Source: Asanoa sp. WMMD1127 (GTDB lineage: Bacteria; Actinomycetota; Actinomycetes; Mycobacteriales; Micromonosporaceae). Taken from it: DNA of 64,000 bases. The first letter of the stretch is position 1; the number at the start of each line of letters is the position of its first letter. The translations under genes were made by a program, and so were the position numbers. Below the pieces are notes generated by a model. The model was not told the origin of the DNA, ran no database searches, and saw nothing but the letters and a program-made list of their open reading frames with translations. This document shows, piece after piece, positions 63,201-64,000 of this stretch. Where the stretch lies: contig NZ_JARUBP010000001.1 of the NCBI RefSeq assembly GCF_029626225.1, positions 6,572,001 to 6,636,000 on the forward strand. The letters are read 5' to 3'.

Positions 63201-63778
63201 GTCACGTGGGCGATCACCGGCACCTCGCGCCCCGCGTCGGCCATCGCCCGGCGCGCCCCGGTCACCGCCGACTTGAGCTGCAGCAGGTCCTGGCAGGTCT
63301 CGATGATCAACGCGTCGACGCCGCCGGCGATCAGACCAAGGGCGTTCTCCTGGTACGCGTCGCGCAGGGTCCGATAGGCCGCATGGCCAAGCGTCGGCAG
63401 CTTGGTGCCGGGGCCCATGGAGCCGAGCACGAACCGCGGCCGCTCGGTGGTGGCGAACCGGTCCGCCGACGCGCGGGCGATCCGGGCACCGGCCTCGGCG
63501 AGCTCGCGGATCCGGGACTCGATGCCGTACTCCCCCAGGTTGCCGAGGTTGGCCCCGAAGGTGTTGGTCTCGACGCAGTCGGCGCCGGCCGCGAAGTAGG
63601 CGTCGTGCACCCCGCCGACCACCTCGGGCCGGGTCACGTTGAGCACCTCGTTGCAGCCCTCGTGGCCCTCGAAGTCGTCGAGCGTCAGGTCGGCGGCCTG
63701 CAGCATCGTGCCCATGGCGCCGTCGGCGATCAGAACCCGGCTGGCGAGCGCGTCCAGGAATGAGTTCGACACCCTCAT
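60260..63778 (-). CDS. metH: Cobalamin-dependent methionine synthase MetH
   Basis: MetH transfers a methyl group from methyltetrahydrofolate to homocysteine through cobalamin. The 1172-residue protein has the homocysteine domain (IADGAMGTMLQAADLTLDDF; zinc cysteines in GLNCATG and VGGCCGTTPAH near residue 290), the pterin domain (MVGERTNANGSKAFREAMLA), the cobalamin cap and binding domains (GDVHDIGKNLVDIIL near residue 735, whose His is the cobalt ligand) and the reactivation domain ending VHHPEANYFNAK. All modules are present. No cobalamin riboswitch was seen upstream. It is at the same relative place as in mycobacteria. Confidence 0.97.
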   Translation of the reverse strand: MRVSNSFLDALASRVLIADGAMGTMLQAADLTLDDFEGHEGCNEVLNVTRPEVVGGVHDAYFAAGADCVETNTFGANLGNLGEYGIESRIRELAEAGARIARASADRFATTERPRFVLGSMGPGTKLPTLGHAAYRTLRDAYQENALGLIAGGVDALIIETCQDLLQLKSAVTGARRAMADAGREVPVIAHVTVETTGTMLLGSEIGAALTAVEPLGVDLIGLNCATGPAEMSEHLRYLAQHARVPLSVMPNAGLPQLTADGAHYPLTPDELAAALGEFVSDYGAALVGGCCGTTPAHIERVAEALGAGAPRAAREAVVEPGVSSIYHHVPFVQDAGVLMVGERTNANGSKAFREAMLAGDWQACVEMARSQARDGSHLLDLCVDYVGRDGAVDMKELAGRFATASTLPIMLDSTEPAVVEAGLEMLGGRCVVNSVNFEDGDGPASRYARVMPIVREHGAAVVALLIDEEGQARTAEWKVRVARRLIDDLTGRWGLSRSDILIDALTFPIATGQEETRRDGIETIEAIREIARLYPGVNFTLGISNISFGLNPAARQVLNSVFLHECVSAGLTSAIVHASKILPMSRIPDEQRSVALDLVYDRRRPDYDPVQEFIALFEGVDVASARASRSAELAALPLDERLKRRIIDGERSGLEADLDSALESRSALDIINDTLLDGMKVVGELFGSGQMQLPFVLQSAEVMKSAVAWLEPHIERADDDQGKGRIVLATVKGDVHDIGKNLVDIILSNNGYEVVNIGIKQPIASILEAAESHDADAIGMSGLLVKSTVVMKENLQEMLSRGVASRWPVLLGGAALTRSYVEDDLRSLYSDGEVHYARDAFEGLSLMDRVMTARRGGGPVVDPAREAALAERRARRERQRSKVTDNLPSLADDSVRSDVASSVDIPTAPFLGTRVVKGVPLASYAALLDERALFLGQWGLRGARGGGPSYEELVETEGRPRLRYWLDRLAADHVLEASVVYGYFPARSSGNDLIVLSPDGSAELTRFSFPRQRQERRLCLADFFSSSAPDVVALQLVTVGQPISEYTAKLFARNEYRDYLEVHGLSVQLTEALAEYWHQRVRSELVLPSGETVASEDPPTLAGLLRTEYRGCRYAFGYPACPDLEDRAKVVDLLEAGRIGVTLSEEFQLVPEQATDAIIVHHPEANYFNAK

Positions 63779-63901
63779 AGGCTACGGCGTAGTCCGATTC
63801 GCGTAGGAAGCGATGATCCAACCCGTTCCCTCCCTGTGACCGGGGTCGCTCCCGGGCACCCACCCGCGTCGCGCCGCCGAGCCCTCGCTGGCGCCGCCAC
63901 G

Positions 63902-63907
63902 TAGGCT
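63902..63907 (+). promoter_or_regulatory. -10 box of the gene at the right edge
   Basis: TAGGCT lies six bases before GTG 63914, which would start a leaderless small frame leading into the ATG at 63970. Confidence 0.4.
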
Positions 63908-63913
63908 GGCTGG

Positions 63914-63973
63914 GTGAACCTGTGGACCAGCAACGCGACGGCGACGACACGGTGGACGGAGGTGGCCGCATGA
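63914..63973 (+). CDS. Possible 19-residue leader peptide
   Basis: From GTG 63914 the frame reads VNLWTSNATATTRWTEVAA and stops at TGA 63971-63973, overlapping the next ATG as ATGA. The -10 box spacing suggests it could be a leaderless uORF coupled to the next gene. No repeated regulatory codons of the attenuation type are seen. It may equally be a chance frame within a 5' leader. Confidence 0.25.
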   Translation: MNLWTSNATATTRWTEVAA

Positions 63974-64000
63974 CCGAGTTCGACGGCCTGCCGGAGCTGC
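63970..64000 (+). CDS. Start of a gene divergent from metH, cut by window edge
   Basis: ATG 63970 is preceded by GGAGGT at the right distance, and the ten visible codons read MTEFDGLPEL. The product cannot be identified from this. In mycobacteria the gene divergent from metH belongs to the PAC2 family, which is a possibility based on position only. Confidence 0.5.
   Translation, partial: MTEFDGLPEL

Noticed and set aside
63779-63913. Cobalamin riboswitch upstream of metH
   Set aside because: No B12-box-like sequence (GCCACTG type) or characteristic stem set was seen on the minus strand in the available leader.

Overview
The window is chromosomal DNA from a high-GC actinomycete, most likely a member of the Micromonosporaceae. 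The reasons are GC-saturated third codon positions, the complete Pup-proteasome gene set, actinobacterial families (PafBC, DUF3866, HelY, ECF41 sigma, TMEM175-type channel) and many genes that appear to be transcribed without a leader, with a TANNNT -10 box 6-9 bases before the start codon. The family assignment is an inference from gene content and sequence style; no rRNA or tRNA is present to confirm it.

Left third (1-29 kb): a conserved backbone. Read on the minus strand it runs arc, lipoprotein, dop, pup, prcB, prcA, (interruption), pafA, (interruption), pafB, pafC, a small membrane protein, tatA, tatC, a lipid kinase and helY, followed upstream by a ferredoxin, trmI, a site-2 protease and a RecB-like nuclease. 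This matches the order helY-tatC-tatA-pafC-pafB-pafA ... prcA-prcB-pup-dop ... mpa ... trmI-recB-like ... metH known from Mycobacterium tuberculosis, and metH sits at the right edge here (60.3-63.8 kb). Pup (ending GGQ) is deamidated by Dop, ligated to targets by PafA, and pupylated proteins are unfolded by Arc and degraded by PrcBA; PafB and PafC form a DNA-damage transcription activator. Between pafA and prcA lies an 8-kb insertion holding a complete dTDP-L-rhamnose set (rfbA/C divergent from rfbB/D), a GNAT enzyme, a redoxin, a flavin disulfide-reductase-like enzyme, and about 1.9 kb of repeats and decayed sequence.

Middle (29-49 kb): an accessory block between the RecB-like gene and metH. 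It holds a YaaC-like protein, a TMEM175-type channel, GNAT enzymes, nucleotide-sugar-epimerase-like proteins, a three-gene ABC-2 exporter, a threonine-aldolase-like enzyme, a HEAT-like protein with an unusual N-terminus, an orphan response regulator, and two tandem paralogous ABC ATPase/FtsX-type permease pairs. The first ATPase carries an extraordinary repetitive tail of about 415 residues that its neighbour lacks.

Right (49-60 kb): a nest of insertion sequences. An IS481-family element (about 49058-52379) is interrupted near the 3' end of its transposase by an IS3-family element that has undergone a 672-bp partial tandem duplication; an IS5-family element (52904-53922) sits at the stop codon of a second lipid kinase gene. 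Beyond are a HAD phosphatase, a secreted zinc-protease-like lipoprotein, a VOC protein, membrane proteins, and an ECF41 sigma factor divergent from a SnoaL-like protein with a good candidate autoregulated promoter. The window ends in the first codons of a gene divergent from metH.

No CRISPR array, rRNA, tRNA, prophage or riboswitch was recognised.
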